This document shows positions 1-8,939 of a DNA stretch of 64,000 nt, piece after piece. The notes under the pieces were generated by a model. That model did no database searches. It had not been told where the DNA came from and saw only the letters and a list, made by a program, of their open reading frames with translations. A program made the position numbers and the translations under genes. Every line of letters begins with the position of its first letter. The stretch's first letter is position 1. Source of the DNA: Selaginella moellendorffii. Taxonomy: Eukaryota; Streptophyta; Lycopodiopsida; Selaginellales; Selaginellaceae. Location of the stretch: the NCBI RefSeq assembly GCF_000143415.4, contig NW_003314369.1, positions 147,939 through 211,938 of the forward strand, read 5' to 3'.

Positions 1-85
1 CATTCTGAAAGTGCAGAAAAGAAGTTAAGACCATACAAAAAATGATTGGAGAATGGCCTAAATCATAACATACCAAACAACCTCA

Positions 86-275
86 ATAGCATGAGGCCAC
101 ATGCCATTATTCAAACATGCTATTAACACCCACGTGAAATTTTGCATTCACAAAATTGGCATGAGGCCTCATGCCATCTTGATATACACACAGCTGCAGG
201 CAAGTAAAAACATACATGACAATACGCTAGCCATGAAATTGCAAGGGCCCAAGATGGCATGTGGCCTCATGCCAT
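86..275. repeat. Three copies of a 22-nt palindrome
   Basis: Copies lie at 86-107, 157-176 and 254-275. The family consensus is ATGGCRTG, a six-base spacer that is usually nGGCCn, then CAYGCCAT. The copy at 157-176 is a perfect 20-nt palindrome. The spacing between copies is irregular, so this is not a tandem satellite. Small frames running through them (101-490) look like by-products of the palindrome and of the minisatellite that follows. Confidence 0.85.
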
Positions 276-368
276 TTCTAAATGTGGTCCTAAGCCATTC
301 CATGGTGAACATACCAGGAAGCACAAGTGCCGAATATCAAGAGGAAGCGGTAGCCACACCAAAGACAG

Positions 369-490
369 TGCCGCTCGCAACACCGCAACTACTCGTAGCG
401 CCGCTCGCAACACCGCAACTGCTCGTAGCGCCGCTCGCACAAACTGCCACTCGCATAAACTGCCGCTCGCAATGCCGCAACCGCTCGTAG
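369..490. repeat. 30-bp minisatellite
   Basis: A 30-bp unit beginning CCGCTCGCAACACCGC is repeated at 371-400 and 401-430. Shorter degraded copies of the CCGCTCGCA and CTCGTAG pieces continue to about 490. All three plus-strand frames and two minus-strand frames stay open here only because of the repeat. Confidence 0.8.
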
Positions 491-889
491 ACGCATAAAC
501 CACAGCCCACAACGCCGCTTACACAAGCAGCGCTCACTGCGCTCAGCGGAACCAAGAACACGGCGCACAAAAATGATAGACCTAGGAATGAGTTCGAGAA
601 TTCAAAAATAACACACGCTTGAATGTCACATCAAATCCTCTGACAAACCAGATCTTATGACTCCTCTGACAAATTTCAAACTGAGTAGCTTCTAGACTTT
701 GCTGTCGGAGGTTGAACTTTGTCACATCATGTCCTTGCCTCGATCCAGCTGTGCCATGTCAGTGATTCGAACTTTGCCATGCCATGTCAGCGATCCGCGC
801 CAAGATTATTCGCCGTGTAAAGGAATAATTATGCTCTGTGTGTACGTCCATTTATGGCAATATAAGGCCACACGCCATTCAAAGAATAA
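491..889. other. No gene seen
   Basis: No supported gene. The stretch has a short GCCATGTCAGYGATYCG duplication near 755-800 and one weak palindrome relative at 854-878. Confidence 0.5.
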
Positions 890-1286
890 TGCTAGTTGAG
901 CATTTTTTGGTGCATTTTTGGGTTCAAAATTGCATGAGCCCACACGCTATAAAGTTTACCTGTACCAAAAATAGAAACAGCTTTATTTACTTGGGAATTT
1001 AAGTGGTTGAGGCATTTTTAAACTTACAAACACATGCCCTACTTACATTCCTTTGGTTGCTTAAAATTCAAAAATATTATAAACCTTTCTTTTTGCATTT
1101 TCAATGTTTTCAATTATGGTTTTTGATTTTCGCAGGACCAGCCTAGTAATCTATTTGCATCCCGTCATGTTTATAGCTAGCTTTTGTTTGTCCCCTTCGC
1201 TAGCCTGAGATACATCTGCTCGGCATCTGCCTCTTACAGCATTTGCCCAGAAAGGGCATCTTTCTTCACGCAGCATTTGCCACATG

Positions 1287-1310
1287 TTTAGGGTTTAGGG
1301 TTTAGGGTTT
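1287..1310 (+). repeat. Short interstitial telomere-type repeat
   Basis: Three perfect head-to-tail TTTAGGG units followed by TTT. This is the Arabidopsis-type plant telomere unit. Three units is the size of a promoter telo-box or a small interstitial relic rather than a telomere. Confidence 0.8.
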
Positions 1311-1498
1311 TGTAATTCAGTAGCTTGATAAACATGCAAATACAGAACTTGATGCAAAATCCTTTGATATGTCACAATGCCCCTAGGACCATAAACACAT
1401 TTCAATAGAGAGGGTCCTTTCATTTCATAACTCCTTACCTAGATCTTGGTGAAACCAGAGTTAGTGAAGTTAGTTTCTTGTGATCCCGCATCTGATTG

Positions 1499-1714
1499 TG
1501 ATGTCCCTTTGCAGTGTCGATGGAAAGGTCAATGCACACCAAACTGTAAAATCTTGGAGCAAAATAACGGTCGGATCTATGGCAAATGCCCCTGAAACAT
1601 TGTAAGGCTCGTGTGGTCTTATGTGGTGTCCGATCGAGATGCTTCTTTGCAGGGTCATCAAGAAAGACATTGTATACCATTCTGTAAAATCTAGTTGCGA
1701 TCTAACGGTTGGAT
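1499..1714 (+). repeat. Diverged duplication of about 75 bp
   Basis: 1499-1579 and 1639-1714 share the order CTTTGCAG, GTCRATG/GTCATCAAG, ACTGTAAAATCT/TCTGTAAAATCT and AACGGTYGGATCT. The minus-strand frames at 1435-1680 cross both copies and show no recognisable protein. Confidence 0.5.
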
Positions 1715-1785
1715 CTCCAGAAAACTCAAAAAAATCTCGCGCGTGTTAGAATATCCTAGGAATATACTCCTATGTGCCCTTGAAA

Positions 1786-2045
1786 ATGGCATGCGGCCCC
1801 ACGCCATTCAAGAGATAACGCCAGATGACGCCGAGAATTTTTTGGTGCATTTTTTGGGTTCAAAATTGAATGAGCCCACACGCTATAAAGTTTATCTTTC
1901 CCAAATAGAGAAAAGTTTATCTGTGTCATGTGAGGTAGTTACAGTCCTTTGTGCTCGGCATCTGCCTCTTGCAGCATTTGCACTGAAAGGGAATTTTTCT
2001 CCATTCAGCATTTGGCCCTGAAAATGGCATGCGCCCACACGCCAT
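1786..2045. repeat. Two copies of the 22-nt palindrome
   Basis: 1786-1807 has a CGGCCC centre and 2024-2045 a CGCCCA centre. Both are exactly 22 nt with intact outer arms ATGGCATG and CACGCCAT. Each is preceded by CCCTTGAAA or CCCTGAAA and followed by a CAAGRRATAACGCCA motif. A longer local duplication therefore carried the palindrome in this pair. Confidence 0.8.
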
Positions 2046-2461
2046 TCAAGGAATAACGCCACAGGACGCCTGGATTTTTGGGTTTAAAATGTTTAGGGTT
2101 TTTTGGGTTTTTTCAAAATATTTTGGGTCCAACGTTTTTTGGGTTTCTTTGGTTCAAAATTGCATGAGCCCACATGCTATAATATTGATTTGAGAGAAAA
2201 ATAGAAACAGATAGAATTTCTTTATTTAGCTGAACATCTGCCATTTTTGGAAATACAAGATACTTTGGAATATCCAATCATGCATGGTATAAATATAGCA
2301 AGGGTATTAAATGATATCCCAATCATGATCTTTCTTTTGGATTTCGCGTGCATGCAGTCTAAGGAATGATGACGTTGCGGATTTCTTTTGGATTTTGCGT
2401 GCTTGCATGCGCACGGCAATCCAGAAATTAATGGTGGCGCCCAAGTCCGAGGAATGATGAC

Positions 2462-2886
2462 GTGGCGGGATTACCAACCGTTGTGACATTTCGCGCGTGT
2501 GAGGTTAGGTTTTGCATTTTGCTTCGTACTCGCGCTCGCACACTCGCGCTCCCGCTCGCATCGCGCTCCCACTCGCGATCACGCTCACTTCTCTACAGGT
2601 TTCTCGTGTGCATCGGCGTCCACTCGCGCTTGCATCACACTCACGCTCGCATCGCGCTCGTGTACATCGGCGTCCACTTCAAGACACACCCAGTTTGTAA
2701 CTTCGCCGCCAACTCCGCCGCCCACTCTGCCACCCACACGCAGCCCACTTGGCGTCCTGGGAGATTTCAGCGCCACTCTCCAACTGTAAGTGGCAGAGTA
2801 GCCTTGCTGCTACGATCCGCTGCACACACAGTGCACATTTGCCAGCGAGTCCGGCCTCGATTGTCACGGCCTCCATTCGGCTTCAA
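2462..2886 (+). other. CTCGC-rich 5' flank of the ParB/HAD-like gene
   Basis: 2520-2670 is low-complexity, built from CTCGCAC, CTCGCGCTCC and CGCTCGCAT variants, and is followed by a CGCCNACTC-rich tract. An open frame of 143 codons crosses it in arginine/serine/histidine-rich translation, and three other frames are also open. I read it as promoter or 5' UTR of the gene whose ATG is at 2887, not as a protein. Confidence 0.45.
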
Positions 2887-5800
2887 ATGGTAAGTCTTTT
2901 AGGCCAAGTAGAAAATGGCATGAGGCCACATGCCATTCAGTAGCAACATTGGCATGCACCAATTGGGCTCTCGAGTGCAGTCCGGTTACAGATGGCGTGT
3001 AGCCTCACGCCATCTTAGGATGCAGCCTCAAGACATCTGATGCAGTGGTGAATGGCGTGTGGCCTCACGTTATTTCCAGCTACTAGCTTTTCATCTGTCA
3101 GCTCTAATTGTTGTGCATTTCTGAACAGGCGAGGAATTGCGTTCTTCTTCTAACCACTGTCAATGTGGATGCAGAGAAGGGGGAGGAGCTCACCAGTTGG
3201 ACTTTCGGGATGGAAGGCGAGGATCTAATGCTGTACAACACAGATGGTGGGAGAAAAGAATGCATGGGGATCCTCATCCAAGTGACAGACACTCCATGCA
3301 GTTCCATGCAAGAATATGGACTGGCACTTGTGGTAGAGACAGCATCCGCCTTCAAGATCCACCTTGCACATCCTAGCGGCTTCCCGGAGGGGGGCAGCGG
3401 CTATGAGGAATTCCTAGAGGGAGCTAGGGAGAGGTTGTCCAGGAGGCCCACAATTTCAAAGACGCTGCAGGTCTATGAAGATCACATGGAATCCACGAAC
3501 CTCACCTACGGCGATGTTCAAAAACTATATTCCAACATTGAACCGTTGAGAGTGCCTCCAGTTCGCGAAGCGAAGGGGAAGTGGGTCGATCTGGAAACTA
3601 CCCCAAAGCTGAAAAGGGTGGTCAAGCTCAAGCCGACGTCCGACTCTGCTGCTCCAAAAAAGAAGCTACTCGGTGATGCCATTGCCTCGGGTTCGAACAC
3701 TACACCCACCAAAAAGAAGAGCCGCAAAGAGCAGAAAGAGCAAGAAGAGGCAGCAAAAATCGTCGCAGATAATAGTACTTGTTACTATTCCAACAAAGTA
3801 TATACAATCGACGTGAGCCGTATCGACATCCAAAGCAAATACAACCACAGGCTAGTATCTGATGAGTGGGTGGAGAAACTGAAGCAGAAGATGCTGGCAA
3901 GTCCAGTAACACCCGACATCGCAGACGTGATCCCCTACTACCAAACAATGAAGGGCGAGACGAGGTTTCCAAACTTGATCAATAGGAAGGTGTTAGACGA
4001 TCAGAACATCCGGTTCTATGCCGTCTCCGGGCAGCATTCTAGCTTGGCGATGCAAGAGATGGTTCTGGATATTATGGTGGGCGAGGAGGTGAAGAAAGTC
4101 TTCAAGACAAGAGTTGTCCGCCTGATAAAAGGCAACTCGCCCCTCCGATCTATCATATCCATCTCCCACGCGCAGAATGTCAAGCAAGAAACGTGCTACA
4201 AATCGGGTCTGCACGAGACATTGGCACGAACACGGAAGCTCTGGGTTCAACTGAAGAAGCCACAAAAACCAGGACAAGGACGTGCACTAGCAACTAGCGC
4301 CTGGCAGGTAAGCCTCGTTGCATGTGGCATAGCATGTGGCCTCACGCCATTTCCATTGCAGGAATTCTCGAGTCTTCTCTCGAAAACACTGGGGGTCAAT
4401 GACACACTCAGCATCCATAACATTCTACTCGCGACAAAAGTTGTTTTTGACAAATGGGTAGATGTGCTGAGGAGGTACCATGACGGGGAGTTGCTAAACT
4501 CAATGGGTGTGGAGGACGGCCGGAAGCCCAATGATTTGAAGCTCAACGCCTTGCGTTTCTCGCGGTCTCTAGACGACGACGACCTTCTGACAGTGGCTAA
4601 TGCTCTTCTACGTGGTGAGGTAGTCTTCAACAAGACCAAAATGACTCCCGGCCATATTGTGACATACGAGGACTTGTGCACGACTCTGAGAGCTCGTGCG
4701 CTATTGAAGGATTGGATCTTCGAGCAAGTGGCCGTGGAGAGGGTGAGCATCGACACCACGCAAGAGATGATGGAAGAGCTGGACTTGTCAAATGAAGACA
4801 TCGACGAGTACGTGAAGGGGGCCCCCAAGTTCATCGATCTGCTGCGGGATGCCACGAAAAGTAAAGCTGAGAAGTTGGATCAGTATCCAAATTTCATTAA
4901 GAGGGATGTCGACCGCCGGCTTCAGAAACAGCTCGACCCCGCAGCAGAGGCCTATCGAGAACCTTACCGGGTATACGTGAATTCGGATGAGGATCAAAGG
5001 TGGAGGAGTATCGTTTCCCGCGGAGATGAGCAGGTCAAGAGCATCTTTTGTGTGATGGACTTCACAAACGAAGAGATCACTCATGCAGATGAAGTCAGCT
5101 CCATCATTGACTTAATGGTGGGACTTGCGGAGGTAGAATCTTCAGTCCACTATATAATCTACGACTCCGAATCCTATCACAAGTTCTGGAAGGCCTTGAA
5201 CGAGGTGAAGGCTCGGTTGAAAGGCAAGGAGATGCGGGAGATCCATGGGATAATGGCTAAGAAGAAGATACCGACGAATGTCCGCATCTTCACACTCGCC
5301 CTTGTTATTGGTCCTGCAGCAGAGTGGGACTGGAGTGACTTCCCAGCTTCGTTCGACAAGGCCGATCGAATTGATCTGAGGGAGGTCAATTTACCCGTGC
5401 CTGAGGAACTGAAGACGGCTATGGAGCTTTCGAATCCAAAGAAAGCTCCAGGTGCAGCATGGGAAATGCTCAGCTGGGTCTTCAACGCAATAGCGGGTGA
5501 CACCAAGGGCAAATGCGTTGTCGAGTACAACTGCGGCAGACTATTCTTTCGAGCCGCACTACTCAAGGGTGTCCCGTGTGTTGCGGTGACAAACTCCATT
5601 GAAGAGGTGACTTCAATGGAGCATATAATTATAGTTGCCAAAGAAAAACAGTATCTTCTCTGCGAATCTGGTGAGTACGCACTTTAAGTTTAAATGTTAT
5701 CTCACAAGCTCTGTATGCAGGAGCGTGGCCACCCCCAGATGCTGAAACGGCGTTAACAGCTACTGATGTTAGGCCGAGCTCACAACCTGCACAAGGTAAG

Positions 5801-8489
5801 GTCACGTGAGGCCTCACGCCATTTTGATTATAGATCGTTGTGAATATTCAGACACGAGGACTGAAAAGCGCACTGGTGGCGTGTCGAAGAAGGACAAACA
5901 AACAAGCAATAGGAAAAAAGGAGGTACAAATTATATTTGCAATGGCGTGTGGTCTCATGCCATTCCTTGCAGGAGACACTTCTTCAAAGGCAAAACAGGC
6001 AAGCACCAGCCAAGCTCAAACTGACAGTGGTCATAAAAAGCGAAAGCACGTTGGACAGTCGTCGGGATCAGAGGCGTTTGATTCGAAAAGGAAGAAGGGC
6101 AACGAAAAGATGATAGGTAATGCCTCGCGGTTATGGCGTGTGTGCTCATGCCATTCATTGCAGATCAAGGGCTGAGTGAAAGGAGCCAGTCACCACCTCC
6201 TGACTCAGATTCCTATGGCGGACTCCCCTTCCCCAATCTCAATGGAGAGGTACAATGGATGAGGGATGCTTTTCAAGTCAGGGCCACGTTTTTCTCATCT
6301 CGTCGTCTTCGAAGGGTGCAAGAACGTGCAGAAACCATGTTAAGACAGTCGGGTGAGGATACGGTCCTAGGTCAAGCACTGAAACAAGCTATGGATGTCT
6401 TGTATTTTGAGATGGAGACTCGGCCAGATGATTTTCCCAAGATGGTCCTGGAAAAACAAGCCATCCAGCCTGAGCAGCCTATGGAAGAAATGCAGGAGGG
6501 GGATGAGGAGCCAGAGAAAGATAATGAGCAGGAAGAGCAGAAGGACGAAGAGGAGGACAAAGAAGAGGAGGACGAAGAGGAGGAGGACGAAGAGGACTTG
6601 GATGGTCCTCACAATGGTGACGATCACAATAACGACGATGACAATGATGACGACGATGGCCAGCCTGAGGTGGCCAAAGAGCAGCGGAGGAAGGTCATAC
6701 AAGACAAACCATCAAGTAAATAATAGTACATCCATTCCTAACCTTTTACCATTTCTAACATTGTCCATGTAGGTCGCAGAGCAAATGGTAAGTAGAGATT
6801 ATTCAGTTGAATTAAGATACAAACTCTAGCCGTTAGTGTCAAGGAAGGATAGTGCCAAGCAAGGGTCGAAACGTATGTCCAATCCTTCAGAATCAGCAGT
6901 GCGCCCAAGTGATATCGGTCCTAGTTCCTCAATAGCAGTTGATGGTAAATACAGTATAGTCGATTCAATGTGCTAATGAGTTTGTTTTTAGTTGCCAGTA
7001 GGGAGGATACCATCTCAATCGAAGGGAGATATTTGGACATGCATATGGATCCGCTAGTGGACTCTACTTGCCTGCAAGAGTCATTAGAGCTGGTGGAGGC
7101 TACTATCCATATCAACGCCAAGCAAGCTGACCACTCTCCACTTGATGCTGCCCATACCACTGAGTCAATCTTGTCCACGTATCCAACTGACGGTGACCAG
7201 GCGCCATTGGACCCGCATAAGGCCGCCCCAGCCGCCGAGCCGGTCGTATCCTCATTTCCAACGGACTCAACGTGTGCCCAATCATCTGACTACGCGCCGT
7301 TGGAACCTCCCTACACCGCCCCTGCTGCCTGTTCGGTCATGTCCACTTTGCCAACGGAGGCACCAGCTGAAATGGCGTGTGATCACACGCCATCGGAACC
7401 ACCCCATGCCACTGTTGAGCCAGTTGTACCAGAGTCTACAGCTGAAATGGCATGTGCCCACACGCCATCGGATGCGATTGACCCCACATTGCAGAGGAGA
7501 GTATTTCCGCCCTTCACGTTTCCTCGACCAAAACCCTCTGAACGACCATCGGGAGCACCATTCGCTAATATTGTAGATGGTAAAATTGACTTGTACCATT
7601 TTTTATGCTGACGCATTTCATTTCAGAGTCACGGCGAAAGTACTGTATCGTTTTTTATCTGAACGGTGTCCTTTTCTCCCATGAGCGTGGCTCGTCCTCG
7701 AATGTCACTGCACCCTCCAAAGCCTGCGGTCGCAAGTTGGTCAAAAGAGACAGATTCACATTAATCACACGGGAGAAACTGCGGGATCTAATAATAACCA
7801 TGCGACACTTAAAATAGAGGGCCGGGTTCAATTTGCAATTGGGAGTTTGGACATCCATGATGCACCACAATGCATTAACATTGCTACAGATGATGCACGA
7901 TCAGACGCGAGTAATATTACCATTTGACTTTCTCCTAACGCAGGAGGATTGCTTGACTATGGTCCATGTGAGGGGTAGTAAGCCCATCTTCGTCAAGCCA
8001 GAGGCTGTAGTGATGAACCGGACTGCTAGGTCAAGTGAAATCCTCATCATCGATGACTCGCCGATTAAAATTGCAGCAAACACGCACACATATGCAGTGC
8101 ACCCCATCTCTTGCAGTATGGAAACTAGGGAGAAGAAACCGTATGTTCTGGGGGACCTTGCAAAACGGCTTGAAGCGATGGTGATAGAGAACCGGCCAGT
8201 CCAGGAGGTGGCTGCAGAAATCAACCAAATGGCAGATGGAACGGTATATCAGAAGCCATTTGATCGGACAGACACCAGTCATCATTTATGGCATGTATAT
8301 TGTCTAGCCAAGCACTATCCGCATCTCCATAATATGCTCAACCGGATGGGTTCTTCGACCACTGAACATGAGCGTGGACGTATTAGAGAAGAGATGGCAT
8401 TACTATTGGGTTTAAATCCTGATAGTGTGGAGAGTGATGAAATTCCAAGATTATTGTATAGGCGTTGGAGGCAAAAAATAACAGTCTGA
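2887..8489 (+). CDS. ParB-like / FCP1-HAD-like fusion protein, spliced, about 1,635 codons
   Basis: Exons: 2887-2889, 3129-4307, 4362-5670, 5721-5795, 5852-5923, 5973-6116, 6164-6715, 6773-6787, 6837-6944, 6992-7579, 7627-8489. All introns are GT-AG, and the total of 4,908 nt keeps a single frame. The proposed start is ATG at 2887, giving ATG|GCG after intron 1 in a favourable context; this start is inferred. Residues about 225-320 resemble a ParB/sulfiredoxin-type fold, ending in a VSGQH-x4-A motif like the ParB GxHR box. Residues about 770-830 (CVVEYNCGRLFFRAALLKG) resemble a degenerate methyltransferase motif I. Then follow Lys-rich and Asp/Glu-rich linkers (6530-6660) and degenerate Pro-rich repeats (7120-7490). 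The C-terminus is a plant FCP1/NIF-like HAD domain. A TAG at 7815 interrupts that domain, so the gene may be decaying, or a splice there has escaped me. The fusion is not one I know. It could also be two genes. Confidence 0.6.
2915..3073. repeat. Three copies of the 22-nt palindrome within intron 1
   Basis: Copies at 2915-2936, 2992-3013 and 3052-3073. The first lies between a GTAAGT at 2890 and a TTCAG ending at 2940. The third is followed at once by TTCCAG ending at 3079. Alternative short introns 2890-2940 or ending at 3079 are therefore possible in the 5' region. The acceptor at 3128 is preferred for the coding product because the others lead to an early stop. Confidence 0.85.
4308..4361 (+). 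other. Intron 2, 54 nt, with a palindrome at 4329-4350
   Basis: CAG|GTAAGC at 4308 and TTGCAG ending at 4361. The length is a multiple of three with no stop, so retention would add 18 residues without breaking the frame. The palindrome has ATAGCATG as its left arm and ends 11 nt before the splice site. The intron call rests on strong splice consensus and on palindromes in other introns of the gene. Confidence 0.7.
5801..5822. repeat. 22-nt palindrome in intron 4
   Basis: It lies within intron 5796-5851. The inner 14 nt (5805-5818) are a perfect palindrome and the outer left arm has diverged to GTCACGTG. It starts 5 nt after the intron begins, closer to the donor than to the acceptor, unlike the other intronic copies. 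Confidence 0.8.
5942..5963. repeat. 22-nt palindrome in intron 5
   Basis: It lies within the 49-nt intron 5924-5972 and takes up nearly half of it. It ends 9 nt before the acceptor TTGCAG. Confidence 0.85.
6133..6154. repeat. 22-nt palindrome in intron 6
   Basis: It lies within the 47-nt intron 6117-6163, again ending 9 nt before TTGCAG. Downstream introns 7-10 (6716-6772, 6788-6836, 6945-6991, 7580-7626) have similar lengths but no palindrome. Confidence 0.85.
7372..7468. repeat. Two exonic copies of the 22-nt palindrome, in frame
   Basis: 7372-7393 is a perfect 22-nt palindrome centred on TGATCA; 7447-7468 has a TGCCCA centre. They start exactly 75 nt apart and both sit on codon position 1, reading MACDHTPS and MACAHTPS. 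They coincide with a degenerate protein repeat whose core is D-[HQY]-x-P-[LS]-[DE] (7130-7480). Confidence 0.85.
7627..8489 (+). other. FCP1/NIF-like HAD domain in the last exon of the 2887-8489 gene
   Basis: The order of motifs matches plant NIF/FCP1-like HAD proteins: RRKYCIVFYLNGVL at the motif I position, KLVKRDRF, LGVWTSM (the VWSS motif), then SSEILIIDDSPIKI (the LLDDSP motif). The first motif I aspartate is tyrosine here, and the second is asparagine, as in the plant DLNG-type subfamily. Phosphatase activity is therefore unlikely. TAG at 7815-7817 lies between RDRF and GVWTS in the same frame. Frames on both sides carry family motifs, so this is one domain with an in-frame stop. The domain call is firm; activity and expression are not. 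Confidence 0.6.
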
Positions 8490-8523
8490 GATGGCATGTA
8501 TTTATTTAAAAATGTAACTTATT

Positions 8524-8545
8524 ATGGCATGGGGTTCCATGCCAT
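8524..8545. repeat. 22-nt palindrome downstream of the ParB/HAD-like gene
   Basis: It has intact outer arms (ATGGCATG and CATGCCAT) with a GGGTTC centre, and lies 35 nt after the stop codon. A half-palindrome (ATGGCATGT) is at 8492, and a decayed copy is near 8816-8835, the last I find in the window. Confidence 0.8.
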
Positions 8546-8939
8546 TGTATTAATATTAAAAGACAATTCTTTGAGAGGATTTGCATTATACTAGAAGTGT
8601 TACAGCATGTTATTGGAAGTCTACGAAGTTGTTTTATTAATAAGGGGAAAGTAAAGATTGAATGGGGACTTGGGCTCCACCTAGACTCGGAGCAACTAAG
8701 CCAATATTAAAAGGATGGAAAGAAATTGGACGACGATGACAAGGAGAAGAGAGAGGTGAAGCAGTGGCAGGGGGAGGAGAAGTGATTGAGTAGACATTTC
8801 CTTGTTTAAAATAAAATGGCATGTGCCTCAATGCAGTTGAATTTTGTTATATTTATATACTATATAAAGGTTTGGAAACCTTATTTTACAAGTGGGATAA
8901 TGACAATTCCCACTTTAACGAAATAGAGCTTGTAAAAGG
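8546..8939. other. No gene seen
   Basis: AT-rich 3' flank with no supported frame. It ends where homology to the RNase H domain of the next element begins. Confidence 0.5.

Larger units (their letters stand above)
890..2230 (+). repeat. Dispersed AT-rich repeat, three diverged copies
   Basis: About 100 bp recurs at 890-1000, 1830-1925 and 2130-2230. Each copy has a TTTTTTGGTGCAT-like start, GGGTTCAAAATTG, TGAGCCCACACGCTAT and a TTTAT-rich tail. A second pair, beginning CTCGGCATCTGCCTCTT, lies at 1217-1270 and 1953-2018. Each TGAGCCCACACGCTAT block (931-950, 1868-1888, 2161-2180) resembles a decayed 22-nt palindrome. No coding potential was seen. Confidence 0.65.

Noticed and set aside
101-570. 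Several frames of 77-129 codons on both strands
   Set aside because: They arise from the palindromes and the 30-bp minisatellite, are open in most registers and show no domain.
1287-1310. Telomere or subtelomere
   Set aside because: Only three TTTAGGG units; genes and old transposons continue on both sides.
2462-2893. 143-codon Arg/Ser/His-rich frame upstream of the ParB/HAD-like gene
   Set aside because: Low-complexity CTCGC repeats keep several frames open. Treated as promoter/5' UTR.
6367-6702. Hydrophobic minus-strand frame (Leu/Val/Ile/Phe-rich)
   Set aside because: Antisense of the Asp/Glu-rich linker of the ParB/HAD-like gene, not a membrane protein.
7740-7817. Intron removing the in-frame TAG
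   Set aside because: GT at 7740 and AG at 7817 would keep the frame but delete the conserved VKRDRF segment of the HAD domain.
7911-7943. 33-nt intron-like segment (GTAATATTACC to CTAACGCAG)
   Set aside because: It has a good branch-point-like CTAAC but is too short for an intron, and its translation (LPFDFLLTQEDC) aligns with the HAD family, so it is exon.
86-8545. CRISPR-like array or tRNA-like hairpins for the palindromes
   Set aside because: Spacing is irregular (tens to over a thousand bases) and the locus is eukaryotic. The hairpin is a simple palindrome with no cloverleaf.
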